Positions 41,238 through 51,785 of a DNA stretch of 57,918 nucleotides are shown here, piece by piece. The stretch's first letter is position 1. Each line of letters starts with the position of its first letter. Under the pieces are notes generated by a model. It was given only the letters and a program-made list of their open reading frames with translations. It was not told the origin of the DNA and made no database searches. This DNA comes from Sporolactobacillus terrae DSM 11697 (GTDB lineage Bacteria > Bacillota > Bacilli > Bacillales > Sporolactobacillaceae). The translations under genes and the position numbers were made by a program. The stretch covers positions 1 to 57,918 of the forward strand of contig NZ_JFZC01000055.1 in NCBI RefSeq assembly GCF_000648615.1, in the 5' to 3' direction.

Positions 41238-41678
41238 ATGAAACTCCATGAATTGAAACCAGCTGAAGGATCTCGGTTTGCTCGCAAAAGAGTAGGGCGC
41301 GGCTACGGTTCAGGACTTGGCAAAACATCTGGTCGAGGACAAAAAGGACAGAAATCACGCTCAGGCGGTAGAGTACGTCTCGGATTTGAAGGCGGACAGA
41401 TGCCATTGCTGCAGAAACTGCCGAAGAAAGGATTTAAGAATCCGACGCGCAAGATTTACGCAATTGTTAACGTTGAAAAGCTGAATCAGTTTGAAAACGG
41501 AACGGAGATTACTCCGGAATTGCTGCTCCAAAAACGTGTCATCCGCAAACTGAATGATGGCATTAAAGTTTTGGGTGAAGGCAAGCTTGAATCGAAACTG
41601 ACGGTTAAAGCGCATAAATTTTCTGCTTCTGCTAAAGAAGCGATTGAAGCAGCCGGCGGAAACATTGAGGTGATCTGA
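41238..41678 (+). CDS. rplO: 50S ribosomal protein L15
   Basis: L15 (146 residues) is a late assembly protein of the 50S subunit. A glycine-arginine-rich N-terminal extension ([25 protein letters not shown] region) is followed by [18 protein letters not shown] and the C-terminal signature. The start ATG lies 5 nt after AGGAGGTG. Its stop overlaps the secY start by one base (TGATG). Confidence 0.98.
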   Translation: MKLHELKPAEGSRFARKRVGRGYGSGLGKTSGRGQKGQKSRSGGRVRLGFEGGQMPLLQKLPKKGFKNPTRKIYAIVNVEKLNQFENGTEITPELLLQKRVIRKLNDGIKVLGEGKLESKLTVKAHKFSASAKEAIEAAGGNIEVI

Positions 41679-42967
41679 TGTTTCAAGTGCTTTCCAGCAT
41701 GTGGCGAGAAGCCGACATTCGCCGAAAAATAGTATTCACATTGCTTATGCTCATTATATTTCGGATCGGGACATTCATTCCTGTTCCCGAAATTAATACG
41801 GAGCTGATCAATATCAGCGATTCAAGTGCTTTCGGTTTGTTCAACACCTTTGGCGGCGGCGCCTTGGAGAACTTCTCAATCTTTTCCATGGGGATTATGC
41901 CTTATATCACTGCATCCATTATTGTGCAGCTTCTGCAAATGGATGTCGTGCCAAAGCTTACCGAATGGTCGAAACAAGGTGAAATGGGAAGACGCAAGCT
42001 GAATCAGCTGACAAGGTACGGAACGATTGTTTTAGGATTCATCGAAGCACTCGGACTTTCCTACACGTTCAGTAACAATTACCAGGGGCTGGTTAGTAAT
42101 CCAACCCTCTGGACCTTTCTGATCATTGCATTGGTACTGACAACGGGTACGGCGTTTCTCGTATGGCTGGGTGATCAAATTACGGCTTACGGTGTGGGTA
42201 ATGGTATTTCCATTATTATCTTTGCAGGGATTATTGCACGAATCCCGACAGCGGTCAGCCAGATTTACGCTCAGCGGTTTGCTTCGTCAACCAACACATT
42301 TTTGGAAGTACTTGGATTGCTGGCCATTGTTGCAGTTGTTTTGCTGATTGTAGTTGGAACCATCTTCGTTCAGCAAGGGATGCGAAAGATTCCGATTCAA
42401 TATGCGAAACGGACAATTGGCTCGAAAACCTATAGTGCACAACCGGCACATTTACCGATTAAGGTGAATGCGGCGGGCGTCATCCCGGTAATCTTTGCCA
42501 TATCCCTGATGATTACACCGCCGACGATTGCTCGTTTCTTCCCCGAGAATAACGTGACCACGTGGATTATCCGCGTGTTCGACTATTCAACGGTATATGG
42601 AATGATTATCTATGCGGCATTAATCATTGCCTTTACTTACTTCTATACATTCGTACAGGTCAATCCTGAAAAAATGGCTAAGAATCTTGGCGAGCAAGGC
42701 GGCTACATTCCGGGAATTCGGCCGGGAAAGAGTACGGAGAAATTCATTACGAAGATTCTCTACCGCCTAACCTTCCTAGGGGCCCTTTTCCTTACGGTCA
42801 TTTCGCTTCTACCGATTGTTTTCGGTGAAATCGGCAGCCTTCCGCAAAGTGCAAGAATTGGCGGAACAAGCTTGCTGATCGTTGTCGGGGTTGCTCTTGA
42901 TACGATGAAACGTATTGAAAGTCAGTTGGTAAAGAAAAACTATCAAGGCTTTATCAGAAAAAGGTAA
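41678..42967 (+). CDS. secY: preprotein translocase subunit SecY
   Basis: SecY (429 residues) is the membrane channel for Sec-dependent export and insertion, working with SecE (15195) and SecG. About ten transmembrane helices are visible. Signature 1 is GIMPYITASIIVQLL in the second helix, and the cytosolic loop between helices 8 and 9 carries the invariant arginine in IPGIRPGKSTEKF. The start overlaps rplO, with GAGGTG inside that gene. adk follows. Confidence 0.98.
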   Translation: MFQVLSSMWREADIRRKIVFTLLMLIIFRIGTFIPVPEINTELINISDSSAFGLFNTFGGGALENFSIFSMGIMPYITASIIVQLLQMDVVPKLTEWSKQGEMGRRKLNQLTRYGTIVLGFIEALGLSYTFSNNYQGLVSNPTLWTFLIIALVLTTGTAFLVWLGDQITAYGVGNGISIIIFAGIIARIPTAVSQIYAQRFASSTNTFLEVLGLLAIVAVVLLIVVGTIFVQQGMRKIPIQYAKRTIGSKTYSAQPAHLPIKVNAAGVIPVIFAISLMITPPTIARFFPENNVTTWIIRVFDYSTVYGMIIYAALIIAFTYFYTFVQVNPEKMAKNLGEQGGYIPGIRPGKSTEKFITKILYRLTFLGALFLTVISLLPIVFGEIGSLPQSARIGGTSLLIVVGVALDTMKRIESQLVKKNYQGFIRKR

Positions 42968-44403
<1,436 letters not shown>

Positions 44404-44419
44404 GTGAAGGTGATGATTG

Positions 44420-44743
44420 ATGGGTAGTGATCAAACCCCCTTACCTGTTCTCGGTCAGCTCGCACGCGTGCTGAAGGGAAAAGAATCGGGTTCTTATTTT
44501 GTTATTGTGCGGCTTATCGATCATCGTTTCGTTGAAATTGCAGATGGTGACAAGAGAAAGTTTGACAATGCAAAGAAGAAGAACATCAGCCATCTCGAAC
44601 TTCAATCATATATATCTGTCGAAGTACAGAAAAGTCTGCGCGAGATCGGGCGTGTGACAAATGGAAAGCTGCGTTTTGCCATCGCTCATTATTTAGATGG
44701 AGAAATCAGTAACAATAGGAAGGGTGAGTCAGCCGATGGCTAA
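44420..44743 (+). CDS. KOW domain RNA-binding protein (YbzG-like)
   Basis: This 107-residue basic protein has an N-terminal KOW-like segment ([32 protein letters not shown], residues 11-42) followed by [17 protein letters not shown]. It is related to archaeal L14e and found between map and infA in many Bacillales. A role in ribosome or RNA handling is probable from context, with no defined activity. The start ATG lies 7 nt after AAGGTGAT. It overlaps infA by 8 nt. Confidence 0.85.
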   Translation: MGSDQTPLPVLGQLARVLKGKESGSYFVIVRLIDHRFVEIADGDKRKFDNAKKKNISHLELQSYISVEVQKSLREIGRVTNGKLRFAIAHYLDGEISNNRKGESADG

Positions 44744-44954
44744 AGAAGACGTCATTGAAGTTGAAGGCACCGTGATCGAACCACTGCCAAACGCAATGTT
44801 TCGTGTAGAATTGGAAAACGGCCATAAGATTTTAGCTCATGTTTCCGGTAAAATCCGTATGCATTTTATTCGCATTTTACCGGGAGATAAGGTAACGATC
44901 GAGTTGTCGCCATATGATGTGTCACGTGGCCGCATTACGTTCAGGCATAAATAA
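44736..44954 (+). CDS. infA: translation initiation factor IF-1
   Basis: IF-1 (72 residues) is an OB-fold protein that covers the 30S A site during initiation. It shows [41 protein letters not shown] and [15 protein letters not shown], matching the family over its entire length. The start ATG lies inside the end of the KOW gene, with AAGGGTGAG upstream. Confidence 0.98.
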   Translation: MAKEDVIEVEGTVIEPLPNAMFRVELENGHKILAHVSGKIRMHFIRILPGDKVTIELSPYDVSRGRITFRHK

Positions 44955-44985
44955 TTCTCTGCGGTGCAAGAAGGAGGGTTCAATA

Positions 44986-45099
44986 ATGAAGGTAAGACCA
45001 TCTGTCAAAAAGATGTGTGAAAAGTGCAAGATTGTCCGCCGTAAAGGTGTTGTCATGGTGATTTGTGAAAATCCAAAACATAAACAAAGACAAGGTTAA
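44986..45099 (+). CDS. rpmJ: 50S ribosomal protein L36
   Basis: L36 (37 residues) is the smallest 50S protein. It is the zinc-binding form, with ligands in MCEKCK (Cys-11 and Cys-14), Cys-27 and His-32. It opens [11 protein letters not shown] and ends HKQRQG. The start ATG lies 8 nt after GGAGGG. Confidence 0.98.
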   Translation: MKVRPSVKKMCEKCKIVRRKGVVMVICENPKHKQRQG

Positions 45100-45118
45100 G
45101 AAGGAGGTGCTCTGACGC

Positions 45119-45484
45119 ATGGCTCGTATTGCAGGGATTGATATTCCAAGAGACAAACGCGTGGTCATTTCGCTGACTTACATTTATGGTGTCGGCTTGA
45201 CTACTGCAAAGAAGATCTTGGCTGAGGCAAATGTTTCTGAAGATACACGTGTTCGCGATTTAACGGAAGAAGAACAAACACGCATCCGCGAAGTAGTCGA
45301 CCACTACCGGGTCGAAGGTGACCTTCGCCGCGAAGTTTCGCTCAACATCAAACGACTCATTGAAATTGGTTCATATAGAGGGATTCGCCACCGCAGAGGA
45401 CTGCCGGTTCGCGGTCAAAATACGAAAAACAACTCACGTACGCGCAAGGGTCCTAAGCGTACGATCGCTGGGAAAAAGAAATAA
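45119..45484 (+). CDS. rpsM: 30S ribosomal protein S13
   Basis: S13 (121 residues) forms bridges B1a and B1b and touches P-site tRNA through its C-terminal tail. It opens [26 protein letters not shown] and contains [28 protein letters not shown]. The start ATG lies 9 nt after AAGGAGGTG. Confidence 0.99.
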   Translation: MARIAGIDIPRDKRVVISLTYIYGVGLTTAKKILAEANVSEDTRVRDLTEEEQTRIREVVDHYRVEGDLRREVSLNIKRLIEIGSYRGIRHRRGLPVRGQNTKNNSRTRKGPKRTIAGKKK

Positions 45485-45505
45485 GTAAAGGAGGGTTAAA
45501 CATTT

Positions 45506-45898
45506 ATGGCTAAAGCACAACAACGTACGCGCAAGCGCAGGATTAAAAGAAATGTTGAGAACGGGGTGGCACACATCCGTTCAACATTCAATAACACGAT
45601 TGTGACGATTACCGATCCGCACGGTAATGCCATTGCTTGGGCAAGTGCAGGCGGTCTTGGTTTCAAAGGCTCTAGAAAGTCAACGCCCTTTGCGGCACAA
45701 ACTGCAGCAGAAGCTGCGGGCAAAAGTGCGCTGGACAGCGGCATGAAGACCATTGAAGTTTCTGTTAAAGGACCGGGCGCAGGTCGTGAAGCAGCAATTC
45801 GCGCACTTCAGGCAGTAGGCCTTGAAGTGACCGCAATCCGCGACGTTACTCCGGTACCGCATAACGGCTGCCGTCCTCCAAAACGTCGCCGCGTTTGA
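45506..45898 (+). CDS. rpsK: 30S ribosomal protein S11
   Basis: S11 (130 residues) lines the platform near the E site. It shows [31 protein letters not shown] and the C-terminal signature [18 protein letters not shown]. The start ATG lies 10 nt after AAAGGAGG. The following 150 nt to rpoA hold no gene; TTGTAT with TAATAA at 18 nt (45900 region) is too weak to call a promoter. Confidence 0.99.
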   Translation: MAKAQQRTRKRRIKRNVENGVAHIRSTFNNTIVTITDPHGNAIAWASAGGLGFKGSRKSTPFAAQTAAEAAGKSALDSGMKTIEVSVKGPGAGREAAIRALQAVGLEVTAIRDVTPVPHNGCRPPKRRRV

Positions 45899-46049
45899 TT
45901 GTATAGCTCGCTATTAATCTGTTAATAATGCAACTATAAATAAACGTGTACACCGAACTGAGAAGCACCAATGCTCATGAAGCGTCCATTCGTTTCGGAA
46001 AGCGTGTGCTGCACGAAGTATCGACGTCTTAAAGGAGGGTTCTTTGTTA

Positions 46050-46994
46050 ATGATTGAGATCGAAAAGCCAAAGATCGACACGGTTGAAATAGCAGACGAT
46101 GGAAGCTATGGCAAGTTTGTTGTTGAACCGCTCGAACGCGGATACGGCACGACTCTGGGGAATTCTTTACGTCGAATTTTACTTTCATCCCTCCCAGGCG
46201 CGGCTGTAACGACGGTACAGTTTGATACTGTGCTTCATGAATTTTCCACCATTGAAGGCGTTGTGGAAGATGTTACGGCGATCATCTTGAATATTAAAAA
46301 GCTCTGCTTGAAAATCTATTCAGATGAAGACAAGACATTGGAAATTGACGTTCAGAGACCGGGGAAAGTGACGGCTGCTGATATTATCCACGACAGTGAC
46401 GTGGAAATATTAAATCCTGAATTGGAAATTGCGACACTTGATGAAGGTGCTCATTTTCACCTGCGAATGATTGCCAAGAAGGGCCGCGGCTATGTTCCTG
46501 CTGAAGGAAACAAATCCGAGGATCTTCCAATTGCCGTAATTCCTATTGATTCGATTTACACGCCAATTACGCGTGTAAATTATCAAGTGGAAAAAACCAG
46601 AGTTGGTCAGTTTGCTAATTTCGACAAACTAACGATCGATGTTTGGACCGATGGAAGCATTCGTCCTGAAGAAGCAGTTTCTCTGGGTGCCAAAATTCTG
46701 ACCGAACATCTGAATATCTTCGTCGGACTGACTGATCAAGCGCAAAAAGCGGAGATCATGATCGAAAAAGAAGAAGATAAGAAGGAAAAAGTGCTTGAAA
46801 TGACGATTGAAGAGCTGGATCTTTCCGTACGTTCTTACAATTGCCTGAAACGCGCTGGAATCAATACCGTTCAAGAACTGACCCAAAAGAGTGAAGAAGA
46901 CATGATGAAGGTTCGTAATCTTGGACGCAAGTCTCTTGAAGAAGTTGAAGAAAAGCTCCAGGATCTTGGTCTCGGACTAAGAGTTGAAGAGTAA
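46050..46994 (+). CDS. rpoA: DNA-directed RNA polymerase alpha subunit
   Basis: RpoA (314 residues) starts polymerase assembly and binds UP elements and activators. The N-terminal domain shows [20 protein letters not shown] (residues 33-52), followed by a flexible linker near residue 235, and the C-terminal domain carries [20 protein letters not shown] with the DNA-contacting helix-hairpin-helix. The start ATG at 46050 lies 11 nt after AAAGGAGGG. A 24-nt palindrome separates it from rplQ. Confidence 0.99.
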   Translation: MIEIEKPKIDTVEIADDGSYGKFVVEPLERGYGTTLGNSLRRILLSSLPGAAVTTVQFDTVLHEFSTIEGVVEDVTAIILNIKKLCLKIYSDEDKTLEIDVQRPGKVTAADIIHDSDVEILNPELEIATLDEGAHFHLRMIAKKGRGYVPAEGNKSEDLPIAVIPIDSIYTPITRVNYQVEKTRVGQFANFDKLTIDVWTDGSIRPEEAVSLGAKILTEHLNIFVGLTDQAQKAEIMIEKEEDKKEKVLEMTIEELDLSVRSYNCLKRAGINTVQELTQKSEEDMMKVRNLGRKSLEEVEEKLQDLGLGLRVEE

Positions 46995-47018
46995 CTCGTA
47001 AATAGACAAGGGATTATT

Positions 47019-47042
47019 TTTCTTTTTTGCGCAAAAAAGAAA
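47019..47042 (+). repeat. perfect 24-nt palindrome between rpoA and rplQ
   Basis: TTTCTTTTTTGC followed at once by GCAAAAAAGAAA, with no unpaired loop base. Unlike a terminator, it is not followed by a T tract. As RNA it would form a hairpin that could stabilise the upstream rpoA end or slow polymerase. Its function is not known. Confidence 0.7.
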
Positions 47043-47077
47043 GATTGAAGACAAGCAATAAAGGGGGTAAAAAGTAA

Positions 47078-47443
47078 ATGGCATATGCAAAATTAGGCCG
47101 GGATTCAGCTGCGAGGAAGGCGCTGTTCCGCGATCTAGCGACCGACTTGATTATTAACGAACGTATTCAGACCACGCATTCCAAAGCCAAGGCGCTTCGC
47201 CCGATCGTTGAGAAAATGATTACGCTCGCGAAACGCGGCGACTTGCATGCACGTCGTCAGGCAGCAGCCTTCATTCGCAATGAAGTTGCTGATCAAGAAG
47301 CAGGTAAGAATGCAGTTCAGAAACTGTTTGATGAAGTTGCAGAACGCTATGCAGAACGTCAGGGCGGCTATACACGCATCCTGAAAGTTGGCCCGCGCAA
47401 AGGCGATGGTGCTGAATTGGCAATCATCGAGCTGGTTAAATAA
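47078..47443 (+). CDS. rplQ: 50S ribosomal protein L17
   Basis: L17 (121 residues) lies near the tunnel exit. It opens [25 protein letters not shown] and contains [33 protein letters not shown], matching the family. The start ATG follows AAAGGGGG by 9 nt. It is the last gene of the superoperon and is followed by a strong terminator. Confidence 0.99.
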   Translation: MAYAKLGRDSAARKALFRDLATDLIINERIQTTHSKAKALRPIVEKMITLAKRGDLHARRQAAAFIRNEVADQEAGKNAVQKLFDEVAERYAERQGGYTRILKVGPRKGDGAELAIIELVK

Positions 47444-47459
47444 TCAAGCACTTCCAGAG

Positions 47460-47502
47460 GCAGAAAGCCGGGTTCTAAAGAACTTGGATTTCTGCTTTTT
47501 TT
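47460..47502 (+). terminator. rplQ terminator (end of S10-spc-alpha)
   Basis: Outer stem GCAGAAA/TTTCTGC encloses CCGGGTTC/GAACTTGG with loop TAAA, followed by seven or more T. It is a strong intrinsic terminator for the 15-kb superoperon. Confidence 0.93.
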
Positions 47503-47503
47503 T

Positions 47504-47684
47504 ACAGGTAAAGATCGTTTATGATCCTGCCTTGCTGGTATAACGATTAGTGTTATTACATCAATAAGTCAGTTTGTGAGACGCGTAAGCGCTCTGGCGC
47601 CTGCAGGAGAGCAGGCCAAGGGAGACCCCGCAGATTCCTGCCTGTCTGAGGAGGCTCCTGGACTGCCCGCGGCAAGTGAGCGAC
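47504..47684 (+). repeat. intergenic GC-rich modular repeat, copy C
   Basis: The repeat begins with ACAGGTAAAG and TTTATGATCCTG directly after the rplQ terminator. GCTCTGGCGCCTGC at 47591 is shared with copy B. TGCCTGTCTGAGGAGGCTC at 47639-47657 is identical to copy A, and 47665-47684 (GCCCGCGGCAAGTGAGC) matches copy A at the same 7-nt distance. The middle GGGAGACCCCGCAG is found only here. The core and tail shared by A and B are missing, so the copy is truncated on the right. No gene is seen up to 47852. Confidence 0.75.
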
Positions 47685-47709
47685 TGCAGGACTATGAAAA
47701 AGTTACTCA

Positions 47710-47738
47710 TTTAAAAATGAGCGCATGTCCTTTATACT
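47710..47738 (+). promoter_or_regulatory. possible ecfA1 promoter
   Basis: TTTAAA (47710-47715), 17 nt, TATACT (47733-47738), 115 nt before ecfA1. The -10 is good and the -35 weak. Confidence 0.4.
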
Positions 47739-47852
47739 TATTTTCAATAGTGTTTTTCTTGATCATATGAGCTGAGATGAGAAAGAGAGCAGCTTGATTG
47801 CGTGCAGTAGCCTGCAGATATGGCTGCGGCAGAGAGGAGTGGAGGCAAGTAC

Positions 47853-48692
47853 ATGGAAAAAATCATTGACGTGCATGATCTATCCTATCACTATGCAGAA
47901 GAACAACCCGATGTATTGAAAAAAATCAATTTCACCGTGAACAAAGGCGAGTGGCTGTCGATTGTCGGACATAATGGTTCTGGAAAGTCGACCTTAGCGA
48001 AATGTTTGAACGGCTTGATTCTCCCACAAAAGGGAACCGTTAAGGTCGCTGGGTTACTCACCTCCGATGAAGAAAAGATATGGGCAATTCGTCGCGCTGT
48101 AGGTATGGTCTTTCAAAATCCGGATAATCAGTTCGTCGGAGCAACCGTCCAAGATGATGTTGCCTTTGGCATGGAGAATCATGGACTGCCGCGTGATGTC
48201 ATGAAAAAGAGGTTGGTGGAAGCGCTGGATCTCGTCAAAATGTCGGCGTTTGCTCAAAGTGAGCCGCATCGGCTTTCCGGGGGGCAAAAGCAGCGGGTAG
48301 CGATTGCCGGTATTGTTGCGCTTCAGCCGCTGATCATTATCATGGATGAAGCCACATCAATGCTTGACCCTGAGGGAAGAAAAGAAATTATAAAGACGGT
48401 GCGTGCGCTGAATAAAGAGCAGCATCTAACCGTTATTTCGATTACTCATGATTTGGAAGAAGCGATTCACTCGGATCGATTGCTGGTCATGAGCGATGGG
48501 GAAATGATTCGCGAAGGGACGCCGCGGGAAATCTTTAAATCAACAGAACTGCTGCACAAAGTCGGGCTCGATTTGCCGTTTGCGATTAAAATGCGCAATG
48601 CGCTGCGTGCTAAAGGTGTACCATTATCGGACACTGCATTATTTCAGGAAGAGTTGGTGGATGAACTATGGACATTACATTCGAACATGTGA
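47853..48692 (+). CDS. ecfA1: ECF transporter ATP-binding protein EcfA1
   Basis: This is one of the two ATPases of the energy-coupling factor module that powers uptake of vitamins and metals through exchangeable S components. The protein has 279 residues, with Walker A GHNGSGKST near residue 38, Q-loop VFQNPDNQFVG, signature LSGGQKQRVA, Walker B IIIMDEATSMLDP (glutamate follows the aspartate) and the H-loop ITHDLEEA. The start ATG follows GGAGG by 8 nt. It overlaps ecfA2 by 25 nt. The group II ECF module is shared by S components encoded elsewhere. Confidence 0.97.
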   Translation: MEKIIDVHDLSYHYAEEQPDVLKKINFTVNKGEWLSIVGHNGSGKSTLAKCLNGLILPQKGTVKVAGLLTSDEEKIWAIRRAVGMVFQNPDNQFVGATVQDDVAFGMENHGLPRDVMKKRLVEALDLVKMSAFAQSEPHRLSGGQKQRVAIAGIVALQPLIIIMDEATSMLDPEGRKEIIKTVRALNKEQHLTVISITHDLEEAIHSDRLLVMSDGEMIREGTPREIFKSTELLHKVGLDLPFAIKMRNALRAKGVPLSDTALFQEELVDELWTLHSNM

Positions 48693-49540
48693 CCCACGTC
48701 TACGGCAGCAAGACACCGTTTGAGAAACTGGCGCTTGATGACGTCAGTCTGCATATCCCGTCCGGTTCGTTCACCTCAATTATTGGTCATACCGGTTCCG
48801 GAAAATCGACATTGGTGCAGCATATCAACGGTTTGTTGAAGCCTTCCAAGGGGACAATAACCGTTGGTGATGTTGTGATTAAAGCAGGCGCAAAGAAGCA
48901 GGACTTGAAATCATTGCGAGAGAAGGTCGGCTTTGTCTTCCAGTACCCGGAGCATCAGCTTTTTGAAGAAACGATTATCAAAGATGTATGTTTTGGTCCG
49001 ATGAATTTCGGTATTTCAGAATCCGAAGCGATCAAACGGGCTGAAGAGAGTCTGCAGATGGTTGGTCTGCCTGCTTCATTATGGCATCGATCGCCGTTTG
49101 ACTTGAGCGGCGGTCAAATGAGACGGGTGGCCATTGCCGGTGTTTTGGCGGTTCGTCCGCAAGCGGTCATTTTGGACGAACCGACAGCAGGACTCGATCC
49201 TAAAGGGCGTCAAGAAATTCTTGGCCTATTTAAATCGCTGCAGGAGCGCCAGCATCTTACCATTATCATGGTGACGCATAGCATGGATGATGCAGCCGTT
49301 TTATCCGATCAAGTGGTTGCGATGAAGGGCGGCAAGCCGCTGATCATCGGTACGCCGAATGATGTCTTTATTCAGAAAGAAAAGCTTCGGGCAGCCGGGC
49401 TTGATCTTCCGGAGACAATGACTTTTTTAAACAAGCTGCTGGAGAGAGCCGGCGAAGCGAGAACGATTCCTGCGTTTACCATTGACGAAGCGGCAGATGC
49501 AGTGGTTAACCTGCTAAATGGGGTGAGAGACCATGTTTAA
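48668..49540 (+). CDS. ecfA2: ECF transporter ATP-binding protein EcfA2
   Basis: This is the second ECF ATPase (290 residues), which forms a heterodimer with EcfA1. Walker A is GHTGSGKST near residue 40, Q-loop VFQYPEHQLFEETI, signature LSGGQMRRVAIAG, Walker B AVILDEPTAGLDP and H-loop VTHSMDDAA. The start ATG lies inside the end of ecfA1, and ecfT begins inside its end (8-nt overlap). This tight packing fits stoichiometric synthesis of the A-A'-T module. Confidence 0.97.
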   Translation: MDITFEHVTHVYGSKTPFEKLALDDVSLHIPSGSFTSIIGHTGSGKSTLVQHINGLLKPSKGTITVGDVVIKAGAKKQDLKSLREKVGFVFQYPEHQLFEETIIKDVCFGPMNFGISESEAIKRAEESLQMVGLPASLWHRSPFDLSGGQMRRVAIAGVLAVRPQAVILDEPTAGLDPKGRQEILGLFKSLQERQHLTIIMVTHSMDDAAVLSDQVVAMKGGKPLIIGTPNDVFIQKEKLRAAGLDLPETMTFLNKLLERAGEARTIPAFTIDEAADAVVNLLNGVRDHV

Positions 49541-50327
49541 TCTTGTTATCGGCCAGTACGTGCCGGCAGATTCATATATTCATCGCCTTGATCCTCGCTC
49601 GAAGCTGATTAGCGTCTTTCTCTTTGTCATTATTGTATTCTTGGCGAACAATTGGGTCACGAACGCATTAATGGTGCTTTTTTGCTTTTTAGGGATTGCT
49701 TTGTCACGGCTAAATGTCTCGTTTATTTATAGAGGGCTGCGTTCTGTTTTTATTATTGTGCTGATTACTTTTCTTTTAAATTTATTTTTGTCCTCCGGAG
49801 GGACCGTACTCTTCAGCTGGGGGTTTCTGCGTGTGACTTCGGCAGGATTGCTCCAATCGATCTTTATCGCGATTCGCATCTTAGTCATCATCGTTGTTAC
49901 CACCCTATTGACGCTTACCACATCGCCAATCGAAATTACCGATGGCATGGAAAGCCTGCTTAATCCATTGAAGAAGATCAAAGTGCCGGTCCATGAATTT
50001 GCGCTGATGATGTCGATCTCGCTGCGCTTTATTCCGACACTGCTTGAAGAAACGGAGAAAATCATCAAAGCGCAGTCGGCAAGGGGCTCTGATTTTACGT
50101 CAGGCTCTTTGAAAAGCCGAGTGAAGGCGATTGTGCCACTGCTTGTGCCGCTCTTTGTCGGAGCGTTTAAACGTGCGGAGGACTTGGCAATGGCGATGGA
50201 AGCGCGGGGCTATCATGGCGATTTCGGACGTACGAAGCTGCACCAGTTGAAATGGGACTGGCGGGATACACTGCTTTTGGCTGCAGTTCTGCTACTGGCT
50301 GTTTTGTTAATTCTTGCAAGATATTGA
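49533..50327 (+). CDS. ecfT: ECF transporter transmembrane protein EcfT
   Basis: EcfT (264 residues) is the membrane scaffold that joins the two ATPases to S components. Several transmembrane helices lie in residues 25-135 and near 240-262. The coupling helices contain the two Ala-Arg-Gly type motifs (AQSARGSDF and AMEARGYHG) that dock onto the ATPases. The start ATG follows GGGGTGAG inside ecfA2. truA lies 15 nt downstream. Confidence 0.97.
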   Translation: MFNLVIGQYVPADSYIHRLDPRSKLISVFLFVIIVFLANNWVTNALMVLFCFLGIALSRLNVSFIYRGLRSVFIIVLITFLLNLFLSSGGTVLFSWGFLRVTSAGLLQSIFIAIRILVIIVVTTLLTLTTSPIEITDGMESLLNPLKKIKVPVHEFALMMSISLRFIPTLLEETEKIIKAQSARGSDFTSGSLKSRVKAIVPLLVPLFVGAFKRAEDLAMAMEARGYHGDFGRTKLHQLKWDWRDTLLLAAVLLLAVLLILARY

Positions 50328-50342
50328 GTGATGGGTGATTGA

Positions 50343-51083
50343 ATGACCAAGATCAAATGTACCGTTGCTTACGACGGATCGCAATTTCATGGCTATCAGG
50401 TGCAGCCGCAGAAACGGACGGTTCAGCGAGAGATTCAGGCTGCACTGGCACGGATGCATCAAGGCAGCACGATCAAAATTGTTGCGTCAGGACGAACCGA
50501 TGCCGGCGTACATGCCTATGGGCAAGTGTTTCATTTTGAATCCCCGCTCAGGATACCACTTGAGCGCTGGCCGATGGCCTTAAACAGTCTGCTTCCTGAC
50601 GATATTTATGTGCGTCATGCTGAAGCCGTACCGGAAACCTTCCATGCCCGTTATGATGTGAAGCAGAAGGAGTACCGCTATCGGTTGCTGACGCGGCCGG
50701 AACCCGATCTGTTTCGCAGAGTCTACACCGCGCATGTGGCGCAGCCGCTTGATCTGGAAGCGATGAATCAAGCGGCCGAAGTGATTGTCGGAACCCATGA
50801 TTTCTCCTGCTTCTGTGCTGCAAACACGGATGTGAAGGATAAAGTGCGTACGATTTTTCATTTATCGGTGCGGCAAGAAAAAGATGATGAAACAGTCATT
50901 CGTGTGGTGGGCAGTGGTTTTCTGTATCAGATGGTACGGATCATCACCGGCACCTTGCTCGATGTCGGGAAACATCAAATGGCACCGGAACGCATTGCCG
51001 AGATTATTGCCGGCGGCGACCGTCAGGCTGCATCGGCTACAGCACCGCCGCAAGGTCTGACCCTGTGGAAGGTCACTTATTAG
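50343..51083 (+). CDS. truA: tRNA pseudouridine synthase A
   Basis: TruA (246 residues) forms pseudouridine at positions 38-40 of tRNA anticodon stems. The catalytic aspartate lies in ASGRTDAGVHAYGQ near residue 53. CTVAYDGSQFHGYQ at the start and FLYQMVRIITGTLLDVGK are further family motifs. The start ATG has a weak ribosome site (GATGGGTG) near the end of ecfT, consistent with coupling. rplM has its own promoter downstream. Confidence 0.97.
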   Translation: MTKIKCTVAYDGSQFHGYQVQPQKRTVQREIQAALARMHQGSTIKIVASGRTDAGVHAYGQVFHFESPLRIPLERWPMALNSLLPDDIYVRHAEAVPETFHARYDVKQKEYRYRLLTRPEPDLFRRVYTAHVAQPLDLEAMNQAAEVIVGTHDFSCFCAANTDVKDKVRTIFHLSVRQEKDDETVIRVVGSGFLYQMVRIITGTLLDVGKHQMAPERIAEIIAGGDRQAASATAPPQGLTLWKVTY

Positions 51084-51145
51084 TGCATGGAATCGAGCAG
51101 ATAAAATCAAAATTCACCGGAACGCATGCAAAGTGCTGTGCGTGC

Positions 51146-51174
51146 TTGACATTAGAAGCCAGGTATTATATTAT
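51146..51174 (+). promoter_or_regulatory. rplM-rpsI promoter
   Basis: TTGACA (51146-51151), 17 nt, TATTAT (51169-51174). A strong sigma-A promoter with a leader of about 150 nt. Confidence 0.92.
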
Positions 51175-51184
51175 ATACTTCGGC

Positions 51185-51327
51185 ATTTCTAATTTGACCA
51201 CTATTAGCCCCAAAAATATTGGCTCAAATAGATAAATGAAACGGTGAGAGAGGAAACTCTCAAATCAAGTGCGGTTGTGGGTCGCACTTGAACAATGAAA
51301 ATGGAATTGTTCGAGGAGGAAAATAAA
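51185..51327 (+). promoter_or_regulatory. L13-type ribosomal leader
   Basis: The leader holds three consecutive hairpins: GAGAG-aggaaa-CTCTC (about 51246-51261), the strong CAAGTGCG-gttgtgggt-CGCACTTG (51267-51291), and CAAT/ATTG just before the GAGGAGG ribosome site. Position and shape fit the Firmicute L13 leader, proposed to bind L13 and control rplM-rpsI. This is inference from position and fold. Confidence 0.65.
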
Positions 51328-51765
51328 GTGCGTACAACTTATATGGCCAATGCGGCTACAGTTGAGCGCAAATGGCTCGTTGTTGACGCTGAAGGTCAAA
51401 CGCTCGGCCGCTTAGCAAGTGAAGTGGCAGCCATTCTGCGTGGGAAAACAAAACCAACGTTTACACCTCATGTTGATTGTGGCGATCATGTCATCATCAT
51501 CAATGCGGAAAAGATCGAATTAACCGGCAAGAAATTGCTGTCAAAAAAATACATTCACCACACCGGTTTCCCGGGCGGTATCAAAGCACGCTCTGCGCAA
51601 GATATGCGTGCAACCCGTGCTCGCGCAATGCTCGAACGGACGATCAAAGGCATGCTGCCGCACAACAGACTCGGACGTCAAATGTTTACGAAACTGCATG
51701 TTTATGAAGGCGGGCAACATCCGCACGCCGCACAAAAACCAGAAGCTTACGAGCTTCGCGGTTGA
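51328..51765 (+). CDS. rplM: 50S ribosomal protein L13
   Basis: L13 (145 residues) is an early 50S assembly protein. It shows [28 protein letters not shown] and [20 protein letters not shown] with PEAYELRG at the end. The start is GTG at 51328, 8 nt after GAGGAGG, giving (M)RTTYMAN as in homologues; an ATG at 51295 lies upstream of that site inside the leader. It pairs with rpsI. Confidence 0.98.
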   Translation: MRTTYMANAATVERKWLVVDAEGQTLGRLASEVAAILRGKTKPTFTPHVDCGDHVIIINAEKIELTGKKLLSKKYIHHTGFPGGIKARSAQDMRATRARAMLERTIKGMLPHNRLGRQMFTKLHVYEGGQHPHAAQKPEAYELRG

Positions 51766-51785
51766 TCAGGGAGGGAAAATAAATC

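Noticed and set aside
45899-46049. Promoter before rpoA
   Set aside because: TTGTAT-18-TAATAA is weak and the gap has no terminator behind rpsK, so readthrough from upstream explains rpoA expression.
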